DNA of 64,000 bases from Vitis vinifera (taxonomy: Eukaryota; Streptophyta; Magnoliopsida; Vitales; Vitaceae). Shown here one piece after another: positions 1-11,000 of the stretch. Positions within the stretch are counted from its first letter, which is position 1, and every line of letters starts with the position of its first letter. The notes beneath the pieces are model-generated. The model had not been told where the DNA came from, made no database searches, and worked only from the letters and a program-made list of their open reading frames with translations. A program made the translations under genes and the position numbers. Where the stretch lies: positions 21,489,501 through 21,553,500 of the forward strand of contig NC_081812.1 of NCBI RefSeq assembly GCF_030704535.1, read 5' to 3'.

Positions 1-639
1 GAAATTGCTTTAGGTTTCTTGATGGTTTTTTTGGCGGGTTTATGAATGTGAAGTGTAGTGAATATACGGTAAGAAAAATGAAGTTTCTGCCATCATTTAC
101 GAGGCAATTCTCTTTAGGTTTAATGATGATAAAAAAATTTGGTTTTACTTGATTCAAATGGGGTAAACAAAACAATACATACATGTTGGGGGTTTCATTA
201 CTTTGACACTCTGTGTGGATTACAGAAAGTATCAGGCAAAGAAGAACAAGTAGGAAGGATTGGTTATTTTTGCAAAGTGAGAAGGAAAATGTAATATAAT
301 GAAAATTATTTAAAAGTTTATACATATACATTTTCAATTTTTTGATAAGCAGATAAAATCTGATTGATGGTGCCAAGCAAAAAGGGGTGCACCTTACATG
401 AGTACATAAGAGGCGCGAAAAAACAAGAACCAACCTCCCCACTAAAATACAACACAACTCTACCAAACTATCTACCAATGAATTCTATTATTGTGCAATT
501 TTCCACATGCAATATAAAAAAAAAGGAATTTTTCACATGCAAAGAAACTGTAGATCACTCCCAAAGGAACTTAATAAAAATCTCTTTAGTTTTTTATCTG
601 ATTGCTCTTTTCCATTAAAGGCATGATTGTTATGTTCTT

Positions 640-1650
640 TTCAGATGCACCAAAACAAGCAAAGTGGTGCCGAGCACCAAACCTTTTTACATTGTTTATC
701 TAGCCTCTGGAACTTATAGCCTAACAAAGAGTCTTCGACCGAGGAAGAAATGACCCATTGTAACCCAAAAATAGCCAACAACATTTTCCATAATTGTCTG
801 GTTATGCTGCAGTGAGTTAAAATATGATTTGCTGATTCTTCACTTTCACTGTGTTGATCACATTTGATTTTCTTAATACATCCTCCCCTTATAATCATAT
901 ATATGATTAATATTTTCATACCTCCCAAGAGGATAGGTTCTCAAAGGAGCACTAGTGCCCCCAAACTTCTTGACGGGAAACAACTCTCTCTCCTTAGCAC
1001 ATAAGGATTTATAAAAAGATTTCACTTGAAATCTCCCTTCGTTATCATCTCTGTCTGTGTTACATGGGTTTGGGTATAAGCGTCGGGTGCAAATACGTGT
1101 CTAGGTGTCTGATCCTTTACATCTCAAATTTTAGGATATGAGGGCTTGATTGAAAAATGATTTTGAGTGGTACTTGGATATGACACAATAAAGGGAAAAT
1201 TTCAAATAGAAGTAAAGAATTAACATATCCTTGAAAAGAAAAGAAAATATCCAAAACAAAATAAAAGTAATTGAAAAAGGATCCCCACACCCACACTCAC
1301 ACCCTTGTCATATCATACTGACACAAGTATGTTAGGTGAAATTAAAGAGTTCGGGTATTGGAGCTCTTTCCCACCTACAAACTCATAACATTAGTAAGTC
1401 TAAAGAATGGAGCTACCTCTTCCCTTTTCTAATCTTGGAATTGCCTTCTAAAGAGCAAGTACCAATGATTGCCATCCACCTCTATCGCCCACATATCTAC
1501 CACTCCAACATTCTTGGAAGAGAATATGCTAAACAACATAGGGAAAGCCTCTTTCAGATGTTGATCTCCCATCTAATAATCCAATCAAAGTTTAGTCCTT
1601 CCATTTTTTTTGAGCAAAATGCAGGTCTGTTGATCAACTCTTGTAGTCCT
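640..1650 (-). mobile_element. LINE (L1-type) ORF2 remnant
   Basis: Minus-strand translation gives the C-terminal part of a plant L1 reverse transcriptase. Around 1610-1400 it reads like the linker that carries LKEAFPMLFS, and around 860-650 it reads like the RT zinc-binding domain, with HILTHC and APLCLFW. The frame is broken by stops and the spacing between the blocks is longer than usual, so this is an old dead copy. I could not define its ends or target-site duplications. Confidence 0.75.
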
Positions 1651-2104
1651 TCCTCGTGTCTTTCCACACCTAATCCAAAAGCCTTTGTCACTTCTTTTAT
1701 GCATCACCCCCCTTCCACCTCACCATACTTACCACATATTCTTTTTGACACACTATGATGCTCATGAGTCATTAAAGCATTTGCTTAGTAATGCCTTACT
1801 TAATATGTTCATTTTCTCAATTCCCAATTCCTTATACTTTTTATCTTTGTGAATTGTATTCTAGTTTACAATATGTATTCTTTTCAAAATTGGAAAAGTG
1901 TGTAAAAACCTAATTGAGTTTGAACCTATTTCTTATTTGCCTTCAACTTTTCTTTCCTTTAATTTTTTAGCTTTATCTTCTTTCACCTATACTTTCCTTC
2001 AAACCTTCCAAGTCCCAAAAAAGAGTCTCGGAATTGTGGCAATTGGTGGTTTTCGTGTTGAATATATGCAATCTATCCTTGATGTTTATATTACAAGCTT
2101 TTAA

Positions 2105-3100
2105 TAAAGTTCATAAGGGAAAAATATGGGATAGATGAAAGGGGGTGGTGGTCTTGTGAAGTGAGAGATGGGTATTTGGGCTATGGAAAATGACCAAGGA
2201 TTGAGATCTCTTTAATAGTAGAACCTCTTTTTCTATGGGTAAAGAGAGGAGGATGGAGTTTGGAAGCATAAGTGGTATAGAGATGAGTCTTTGTGTATAT
2301 CTTTTTCCTCTTTGTAATCATTAGCTATATTGAAAGAAGCATGGGTAGTGGATTTATGGGACTAGACAAGTGAAAGGGGTCACTAGAATCCTTGTTTCTC
2401 TAAGAATTTGAACGATTGTGAGTTGGATGACGTGGAGCTTTCTTTTCTATATTACAAGGGAAGGTGATGATTAAGGTGGTTTGAATGGATTCGAGGAATG
2501 GAACTTTTTCTATCAAAGATCTGTATTTTGTTTTAGAGCTAGGCAGATCGATTCCTTTTCTAATGGGAGTAATTTGGAATTCAATGGTCTCGTTTGAAGC
2601 AAGTTTTTTTGCTTGGAAGGCAAGTTGGGGAAGAGTTGACTTTAAATTTGCTTCAAAGGAGATGATGCTTGTTGCTAAATGGATGCTTTCTTTGTAAAGT
2701 TGAGGGAGAATCTGTTGATCATATCCTCCTTCACTATGCTAAAACAAGGGTAAATCTTCTACCATCAAAGAGACTCTCTTAGGATGATTGACTTCTTTGT
2801 GGGGACAAAACAAAAAAAGACATGGATACCCACTCTCTTATGCACTTTTTAGAGAATATGAAATGAAATGAATCAAAGATCATTTGAAAATGAGGAGCAT
2901 TTTGAACAAAGTCTAAAAAACACTTTCTTAGCAATCTTTTTTGTGGGTTAAGTTGTACATAGATGAAGGTTTGATGTCTTTAATTGATTTTGTAGATTGG
3001 TTGGGTTTTCACTAAAGGAAGGAGAAGTTTTTTGTGTTCCCTCTTTTTTCGCTATGCCTCATGGCGGCTGCTGTATATAATCTATGTATTTCAACTATAT
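2105..3100 (+). mobile_element. LINE (L1-type) 3' ORF2 remnant
   Basis: Plus-strand frames carry the end of an L1 ORF2. At 2485-2700 there is a zf-RVT-like stretch with GTFSIKDLY, VIWNSMVS and SFFAWKASWGRV, followed by decayed VDH..LH and FVDWLG-like pieces to about 3020 and a 3' UTR-like tail near 3100. Several stops interrupt it. It lies in the opposite orientation to the LINE piece at 640-1650, so the two are separate insertions. Confidence 0.75.
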
Positions 3101-3933
3101 TACATCATTAGAAAAATGAAGAAAAAATCGACTTTGTGGTTAAGAGATAGGAAGTTTCGATTATGCTTTTGAAAGTGAGAGGAGGGTGGGAGGGAGGGCA
3201 TCTCCATTTTCCCTTTTCAAGTGGATATAGTACTGAGATATTTGAATTCTTCTCATCCATGTTTAGTTTTTTGGTTTGCTGTTTTGTTTAGTTGTTAATG
3301 GGATTGATTATTATGCTTTTTGAAAGAGAGAGAAGGGAAGGATGGAGGGCATCTCTATTTTCCCTTTTCAAATGAATAGAATAATGAGAAAATTGAATTC
3401 TCTTCATGTTTAGTTGTTTGGTGTTATTCCCCTGGTGACCCTTTTTCCCATTTTAGAACAGAGTTGGACTTTTTTTAATTTATTCTCTTCTCTTTCTGTA
3501 GTGATTTTATACAAAGTTTATGATTGAACAGAGTTGCTTTTTTCTCCATACAAGGACGTAATTTTTGTATAATTTTCCTCTTTATTTCATGGAACCTACA
3601 ACTTTCCTAGTATGGTCCAATTTTTGCAGTAAACTAATTTGTATAACCTAAGTGGTTAGAGCTCATAATTTGATGGTGCTGTGATGCTGTTTTGGTAGTT
3701 GCTAGTGGAAGCCCTAAATAGTGTTTTGAAAGAAGGTGGGAACTGAAACTATAATGGTCCATGAATCATTGGCTAGGAGGTGGGGCTTGGATGACAAGAC
3801 TGGACGGGGATATGGGAAGTTCTGATTTTGATTTCACATAGTAAAGAAGGCCCATTAGAAAAATACTTTATTAATTGTTAATTGGAAAATACTTTTCTCA
3901 TGAAGAATACTTTTCAATTAATAATACTTCTCT

Positions 3934-4180
3934 ATTAGTAATTGGAAAAACTCGTCAGGGTAGCCCAGTTGGTCAAGGTGACCATTGGAAAGTGTGGTTC
4001 CATTAAGTGACACATGGTCCTAAGTTCGAATCCTGCCACTAATGATACCCTGAATTTACCCGGTGCGAGTTGTTGCGGAGCGATGAGCACCCTGAGGTTT
4101 GGGTCCTCATGGAGAGTCCTAAGAGCTTGGCCATGGAAAATTCCTTAATTATTAAAATAAATAAATTATTAATTGGAAAA
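3934..4180 (+). mobile_element. tRNA-derived SINE
   Basis: A box A-like motif (TAGCCCAGTTGG, 3961-3972) and a box B-like motif (AAGTTCGAATCC, 4022-4033) give a pol III promoter layout at the head of a body of about 215 bases (3951-4165). Near-identical flanks (ATTAGTAATTGGAAAA at 3934 and TTATTAATTGGAAAA at 4166) look like a target-site duplication, although a related TTAATTGGAAAA also occurs nearby at about 3878. The family name is not known to me. Confidence 0.65.
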
Positions 4181-4231
4181 TGTAGCTCGTTTTTTTTTTT
4201 TTTTTTTTTGATAGGTGGAAAATATAGCTCG
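4174..4231 (-). mobile_element. tail-only retroposon insertion (26 bp)
   Basis: A run of about 20 T followed by GATAGG (4190-4215) is flanked by 16-base direct repeats, TGGAAAATGTAGCTCG at 4174 and TGGAAAATATAGCTCG at 4216, which differ at one base. This is the structure of an insertion that kept only the 3' tail (CCTATC plus poly A on the minus strand) of a LINE or SINE. The same tail occurs in the insertion at 4598. Confidence 0.6.
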
Positions 4232-4422
4232 TTTTGATAATAATAGTTCATATACTCATTGGTATGTATGGTTTTCCTATACATTTTCAGAATTTTTAGA
4301 ATATAATTGACTCTAAAGTTGTGTACTTTTATCTTTCTCTAACTCCAAGGTTGTACCTCTTCTTTCCCTCCCTCCTTCCTCAGTTACCGATCCTTACATT
4401 TATACTTCCTATAATTTTTCAG

Positions 4423-6501
4423 GGTAGCACATTGAAGATCAATTTTTGTCAGTGGTGTGGTGGCCCAACAAAGCATGATATACCGGAGGGAGAGGAGAAG
4501 ATAAGGGCTATTTGCACACTTTGTGGGAAAATCACTTATCAGAACCCAAAAATGGTAGGACTGATTAAGGCACAGGTCATATTGAGATTGACTATTTTTT
4601 TTTTGATAGGAAACCAGGCGTGAATATATTGATAGAAAAAGAAGTACAAAAGGAGGATGAGGAATCCTCCCGCCAAAAGAAAAACTAATATTGAGATTGA
4701 CTATTTGTAGATTGGTTTGCACAATTGTTTTATGTAAATCCAAAAATAATAGAGGAGTCCAATATTTGCCTTGCTATTCTTTTGGAAGGGGTTGTTTGGA
4801 TGTTCTATGAAAAATGAATGATTTTATTGTTTGAAATGAAGCACCATGTTCTTTATGGTATAAAAATAAGTCTTCAGTTTTCTTAGCACTTGTTCTATAT
4901 GTTACATATTACACTGTCAACCTGTTCTGTCAAATGCCATGTAAAATGAACTGGACTCTTTGAATTTCCATAGGATGTCCAAGCACTAACAAATTCCACC
5001 TATTTTATTAACACTCAAGACTGAATAATTTTCAATCTCATTTTAGTACAATGCCTTAAACTACACATGATTTTATGCATCCAAATTTTATTGATTGAAC
5101 TGAATTTTGGATTGTAAGTAGGAAGAAATTCCTGAATTAGAAAATTAAAATGTTGGGAATTAAACTAACCATGTTGCCAGTGAGATACTGTGAAGTAATG
5201 TGAGTTGAAGATGCTGAAAGGTGTGGGGCTGTCACAATGACATGGAATAATGAGTAAACACTTTTGAGTAGTTCAAAGAGTAATTTCCACTAATTATAAA
5301 AAATATTTGTGATTATTATAGTCAAATGGAAAAATTTTAGTTCTGTGGATTTATTTATTTATTTATGTTTTGAGAAAGACCTGCATTGTCACTGTGACCT
5401 GTGATATAACATGATTCTGGTTATGTTTGTCCTGTACTGAACCTTGTAGGTTGTGGGTTGCCTCATTGCGCATGAAAACAAAGTTCTCCTCTGCCAACGG
5501 AAGATTCAACCATCTTATGGTCGTTGGTACGTATATATGTGAATGGAGTTATTTTCCAGGGAGGACCATCCTATTATTTCCCTAATTTGTGTTATGAAGC
5601 CATCTTCCAGCATCTTCAATGAATAGTAATTACTCATTCTTGGGTGTTGTCCATATAGGACTCTTCCTGCTGGTTACTTGGAAATTGGGGAGTCAGCTGC
5701 AGAAGGAGCAATCAGGGAGACCTGGGAAGAAGCAGGTGCAGATGTGGAAGTGCAATCGCCTTTTGCTCAATTGGATATTCCTCTTATCGGTCAAGTGAGG
5801 GAGAAACATCTCTTTCTTTACCTTATATTGATTACCTATGCTCTTGCTCTAGAATCTAGATGCTTGTGTATTCATTGTTTATTTTGTGGAGCAGACATAC
5901 ATAATTTTCTTAGGGAAGCTGAAGAAGCCACACTTTTCCCCAGGTCCAGAATCATTGGATTGCCGACTCTTTGCACTTGATGATATACCTTTTGATTCTT
6001 TGGCATTTTCATCAATGTTAGTCACCTTAAAATTGGTATGCATCATTTTCAAACAATAGTAAATATGAATCCTTTATCAATTAATTGCATTTGAATTTAT
6101 ATTTTTTAGTCACTGTGACATATCTCCTGTGGGTGTAGTACATTGAAGATGTAAAGTCAACCGGAAGACCCAAATTTCACTATGGTACCATTAATAAAAG
6201 GTATTTCCAGTTTGTGTATGGTAGATTTCCATTTTTAAGTATGTTCTGTTTGGTTACTAAGAAATAATATCTTAAATTATTTGTTTATACTAAAAAATAT
6301 GGACAGTTTTTTCATTATTTGGAAACCCTAACAGCCAGAGCCATAATTTTCAAAACTAAATTTTTGAAGAGAGCTGTAATTCTGGTCTTCCATTCTTTTA
6401 TTCAATTGTGAACTTGATTCATTTCTGCTGTTTTTGGCAGGCCTGGCACTAGCCCTTCTGATATTCAATCCTACACCCTGGATTTTCATTTGCAGTCCTG
6501 A
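4423..6501 (+). CDS. NUDT23: Nudix hydrolase 23-like, chloroplastic (3' six exons)
   Basis: Six exons join in frame: 4423-4554, 5450-5526, 5659-5794, 5895-6035, 6139-6200 and 6441-6501 (TGA), all with GT/AG borders. The first encodes a CxxC...CxxC zinc ribbon (FCQWCGG ... CTLCGK). The third holds the Nudix box (GX5EX7REUXEEXGU: GYLEIGE, then RETWEEAGA) that binds divalent metal and cleaves diphosphates. The C-terminal part matches Arabidopsis NUDT23 as I remember it ([26 protein letters not shown]). The family is known to hydrolyse FAD and ADP-ribose in plastids. The exon for the transit peptide is not recognisable upstream, so the gene is probably cut by the left edge or split by a long first intron containing the LINE and SINE pieces. 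The ATG at 4321 precedes the splice acceptor and is not the start. Confidence 0.9.
4579..4706 (-). mobile_element. 5'-truncated retroposon with perfect 19-bp TSD
   Basis: The 19-base sequence ATATTGAGATTGACTATTT occurs at 4579-4597 and again at 4688-4706. Between them lies about 90 bases that start with a T run and GATAGGAAACC. Read on the minus strand, it is a short body ending in CCTATC and poly A, as left by LINE-type target-primed insertion. It sits in the NUDT23 intron just after the exon ending at 4554. The perfect duplication suggests it is younger than the neighbouring LINE remnants. Confidence 0.75.
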
Positions 6502-8000
6502 TCATATTGTGATGATTGCACTAAACAACCCTACCATTTGGGATTCAATTCCAAAATTTCCCCATCAAATCCTTTTTTCCCACCGTAAAACTTTGCTGTC
6601 AGTGTGACACCCATTTTGAGTTCATCGAAATAACCTGTAAGTCTCTGTTCTTTGGATGGTTTTAGTGTAGCACTGAACTCTAGTCTGTATGATTAGAATA
6701 TTCTGGAAGCGGAAGCTTTTTAAGACTTTCTGTGGATCTTGCCTGGAGTGGATGGCTCAAGAGTAACAAGACTAGAGGTTCAAGGTTCAAGAGAAGAGTA
6801 GAATATTCTAGAAGCTTTCCTATCAAATATTCTAGAAGCTTTTAAGGGTTGTGTGCATCTGGTTGGGCGAAAGTTTCTGGAAGAATGTGGATGGCTGAGG
6901 ATCACTCTAGAATCAGTGGGAATTCTCGGGAGCTAGATTCTGTTCATACCATAAAAGATATAGGAAGCTTCTAAAAATTTCAAGGACTGTAGAAGATTTT
7001 TGGATGCCTTTAAATAGCGATGGAGGAGATGCTCGGTGGGTGGGATGGTACACTTAAGCAGAAGAGAAGGGGAAAAGGGTAGACTTGTTTAACACTATTT
7101 TATGTCGATGTTATTAATAAGACAAAATTTTGTTGTGTATGAAATGATTATTCTATTGTTATAATTTCTTATTCTTATTCAGGATTTTTTATTTTTTTAT
7201 TTTTATTGCACTTCAATGCAAACCATTAAAAGATGAAAAAAATATTTATTTTTCATATAGAAAAAAAAGAAAAATATTGCCCAATTACCCAAATTTTGGA
7301 AAATATTCAATTTTTTTTTTATAAATTAGAATATAATAATAACTCTTCAATTTTAAGATTATATTATTTTTTAATGTCATTATGTTTTTATTTTAAATAT
7401 ATGATTAATATAATTAAATATAATAATTGTGGGAAACATTTTTGGTTGATATTTTTGAGTTCTGGAACCAAATGACACATGCAAGTCTACTTGTGGATGG
7501 CACTTTAACCTTTACCCCAAGAAAAGATAGAAACGTGTTAGAACGTCTGATTCGACATCTAACGGCTAGAACTCGGAAGAAGATTGTCAAGTTGAGTACA
7601 ACACGTGTTAGAACGTCTGATTCCTTGATTCGACATCTAACGGCTAGAACTCGGAAGAAGATTTTAATCATACATGAAGTGGGCTACGGGAGTTTACTTT
7701 GACCATTGAGTCTCCTACACGCTGAAATGCGACGTCGTTTCATCTGTCTATAGATGCAAATTCCAGTTTCTTTCTTTTTAAAATTCCAATTTTCCGTTTT
7801 CAAGGAAAAACTTTCTATTTCCTTCCAAAAACCCTAATATTAGATTTTTCTGTTATTTTGTTTACAGATCTGAGTGGAAATTTCCATCCAATTTTCGTTT
7901 TAATCACTGTTATTTCCTGTTCTTACACTTCAAATTATTGTATCTGATGCAAGAATTTAGGGTTTTGGGTTTGAATTGTTTGGGTTCTCTGTAATCATCG
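6502..8000. other. spacer between NUDT23 and MTP5
   Basis: Contains the NUDT23 3' flank; a stretch at about 6690-7100 with repeated TCTAGAAGCTTT-type motifs and a TTTAAATAG box that resembles a decayed LTR; a very AT-rich block (7190-7430); a tandem duplication (7533-7662); and the presumed promoter and 5' leader of the next gene (about 7700-8000). No coding region was recognised. Confidence 0.5.
7533..7662. repeat. tandem duplication, about 70-bp period, two copies
   Basis: Copy 1 (7533-7585) and copy 2 (7603-7662) both begin ACGTGTTAGAACGTCTGATT and end CTCGGAAGAAGATT. Copy 2 has a 7-base insertion in the middle. It lies some 340 bases upstream of the MTP5 start codon, so it may fall in the promoter. 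Confidence 0.85.
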
Positions 8001-11000
8001 ATGGAGAATTCTGGAAGTTCCGATCAGTGGAACAAGGAGTTCGGATTTGGCACAAGCGATCGCAGATTTGCGTATTCGCGCCAAGCCTCCTTCCACCAAC
8101 TGCAAGAACCACATACGCCGATTTCGATAATTTCGAATGATCATAAGAAGCCTTTGCTTTGTCGTACCGTTTCGAGTATTGATATTCCTCCCACGATATA
8201 TCCATTAGAGGAGAACGAAAAATTTTCCATTGAAGGAAAGGATTTTCCCGAGAAAGCTTCATTTTTATTGGTTGTATTATGGGTTTTTCGGGTTGTGCGG
8301 TCGGGAAACAGGCCGATGAGGAAGTTGTTTGTAATGATTTCGCTAAATGTGGCATACTCTACTGCAGAATTAATGATCGGCCTTTTCACAGGACGTGCAG
8401 GTATAGAGATTAATTGCATTGCTTTTGAAGTTTTCGTTCCAATTATGTAGATCAGTGCGTACCTCTGTATATGCCTCTGCAATATTTTCAGTTTGGTTTT
8501 TATCTAGAATGGTTAAGTTGAAGAATCAACAAGTATTTTCGTACTAATATTTTTGTTATTACTGTCGGAAAGCGCTTAGACTACCATTTTAATCGAATTT
8601 GATTTGGAGTGCCAGTTTTATGGAAATTGGAACTTTTGCTTTTACCATAACATTGTTCGAGGATTTCATTCTGACAATTGTTGGTCCCTTACCTATTTAA
8701 ACACCTGTTTGCCTTGGGCATTATATTGTATTGTATTGTATTTGTCTACTATCTCTGCAGTATACACCTTTGACCGGAGTGATATTTGATTTTGGTTTTG
8801 TGCATCTATATTATTTCATGATTCTATTGCTAAGCTCTCTCACTCTGGTTTTCTCTTTTTCCTTGTGTGCCATATCAGGTTTGGTGTCTGATGCATTTCA
8901 TTTGACATTTGGCTGCGGACTCTTGACATTTTCATTGTTTGCAATTGCTGTTTCACGGAACAAGCCTGATCAAGTCTACACTTATGGGTGAGATTGAAAT
9001 CTGTCACTATGGCTATGAAACAACTGAGAGAAACTAAACAAAGCCTAATCCCAAGTATTAGGGCTCTGTGAATATGTTTTTGCCACTTCATGTTAAAATT
9101 ATTATGGTTTCTCGTAACAATGATGGATATTTGAATAAAGGAATTTTATTTTGGGCTTTTTAACATATGTGCCGTTTACAGTGGCATAGGAGAAAAGGAG
9201 CTACTGTTGGCTAATTGTGATTTATTTATTATTATTATTTATATTGAGAGCACATTTTGCAATCTACAAGAACAAGTTCAATTAATCAGAATTCTCCTTT
9301 TGCATTGTATCAGGTTCAAAAGGGTAGAAGTTTTGTCTGCTTTCACCAATGCTGTAAGTATTTGATGTTTCACACATTATTGCAGTTGTTATTTTACATT
9401 TGGATAAACTAATTATGTGAGAATTTAGCTCAGTATGGTTATCATATGCAAACTTGTTCATTTTAAAAAAGGAGTACAATGAACTTTAAGAACCCAGAAT
9501 GCATGGGAGGAGATGTATAGTGAGGTGGTTGCCACTCATTCATAAGTTTATACGTTTATTTAATTTATTGTTTCCTTTCTTAGTATGCTATATTTTTTTT
9601 TTTTTAGTAGGTGTGAGTTGAGCGTTGGAATTTTGGATTGATAATGAAAGACATGTGCTTATTCTTTCTTCTTTTCTTTTTTTTCGTTTTTTTGGATGAA
9701 ACTGATATACTTTCACGAATCAACATTTAGTTAATAGAGAAAAGGATGGAGATGTTTGTCACCTGACCACTGCATAGATATTGCCCCACTTTAAAAGTTA
9801 TTGGCTTTTGGGGTGTTTTGGTGGGGGTGAGAAATGGTTGTTTGTTATTTTATTGTCCAAAATTGCCTTGGTCAATTGTATCCACTGTATGAAGGAAAAA
9901 GTAGATTCACTTGAGAAACATTGTCAAGGAGCTGGACTATTGTTACTTTTTGGGGAGGAGTTAGAACAATAACTATAATGCTATGAGCTTGCAAGTACCA
10001 CATTTTTCTTGTTGCCTTCATTGTTGTGATCATTATTTTTGTTTTTTTTTTCCCCAATCTTTTCCATGGTTTCACGTGAGATTTCTTTACAAAATATACA
10101 TACTGAAGATTTAATATTAGAAAGGGGAAAAAACAGAAAGACCAAGAACAAATATATGATATTTTTCATCATTATGTGATTATTGTTGTCATCATTTTTC
10201 TTGTTGGTTGCTGCCTCTAGACTAACATGTAAATATTTTGATTCTGCTGCATGTTTAGACAGCTGTTTCTGTTGTTTATGTCATTCTCCTTGGCTGTGGA
10301 AGCACTTCATGCATTCATACAAGATGAATCTGAGCACAAGTAAGTTGTTAATGCAGGCTTTCATGAGCAGATAATGTCCTTTGAATTTACGGTCTTACTT
10401 GTAATGATTGAATAATTGCTTTTGGTGACTTCCCTGTTGTATGGTTTTCATCTCAGCTTGTAGATCATCTAATAAAATTTATTATATCTTGGTCTTGAAA
10501 TTTCTGGTCTAGCTTTATGATTGTTCTTGGTTTAGAGGCAGACTTTTTTTTTGCCATCTCTTGAACCTTGAGATTGCTATGTCTGCTCATGCTTTATGGT
10601 TCTATTTTTCCGAAAGCATTTCTCATATACGAACATGTGATTGCTCTGTTTGTCTCAATTGATAACTAGATGGTCTTATTTGGAATTCTAAGGGGGGTTG
10701 GTGTATGTTAGTTGTGAAGCTTCGTGGCCTTGGGGTGGTAAGACCACTCAAGGGTCAAGGGGGAGGTGTTCTTTGGAAGAAACAATTGGACGAGAGAAGC
10801 AAGACAATTATACATGCAGTTGAGACTTATGCAGACAAAGCTTGGAAGGTTTTGGGTGAAGTGGGGGAGGCAATTTGGATTCAACTTGAAGAAATGGAGG
10901 TTCTCTCAAGGGTCCAATCTTTAAAGTCTGGGTAGGTGGGGGGGATCTTATAGACCTAATGCTTGACTTGGGTGCTTTAAAGAAGTGAGTTGTTCAAAAC

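Noticed and set aside
1336-1758. A 140-residue plus-strand frame as a gene
   Set aside because: The minus strand of the same stretch reads as LINE ORF2, so the frame is a shadow.
4321-4422. ATG at 4321 as the start of the Nudix gene
   Set aside because: The codons before 4423 are hydrophobic and unlike a transit peptide, and a pyrimidine-rich acceptor (TTTTTCAG) ends at 4422.
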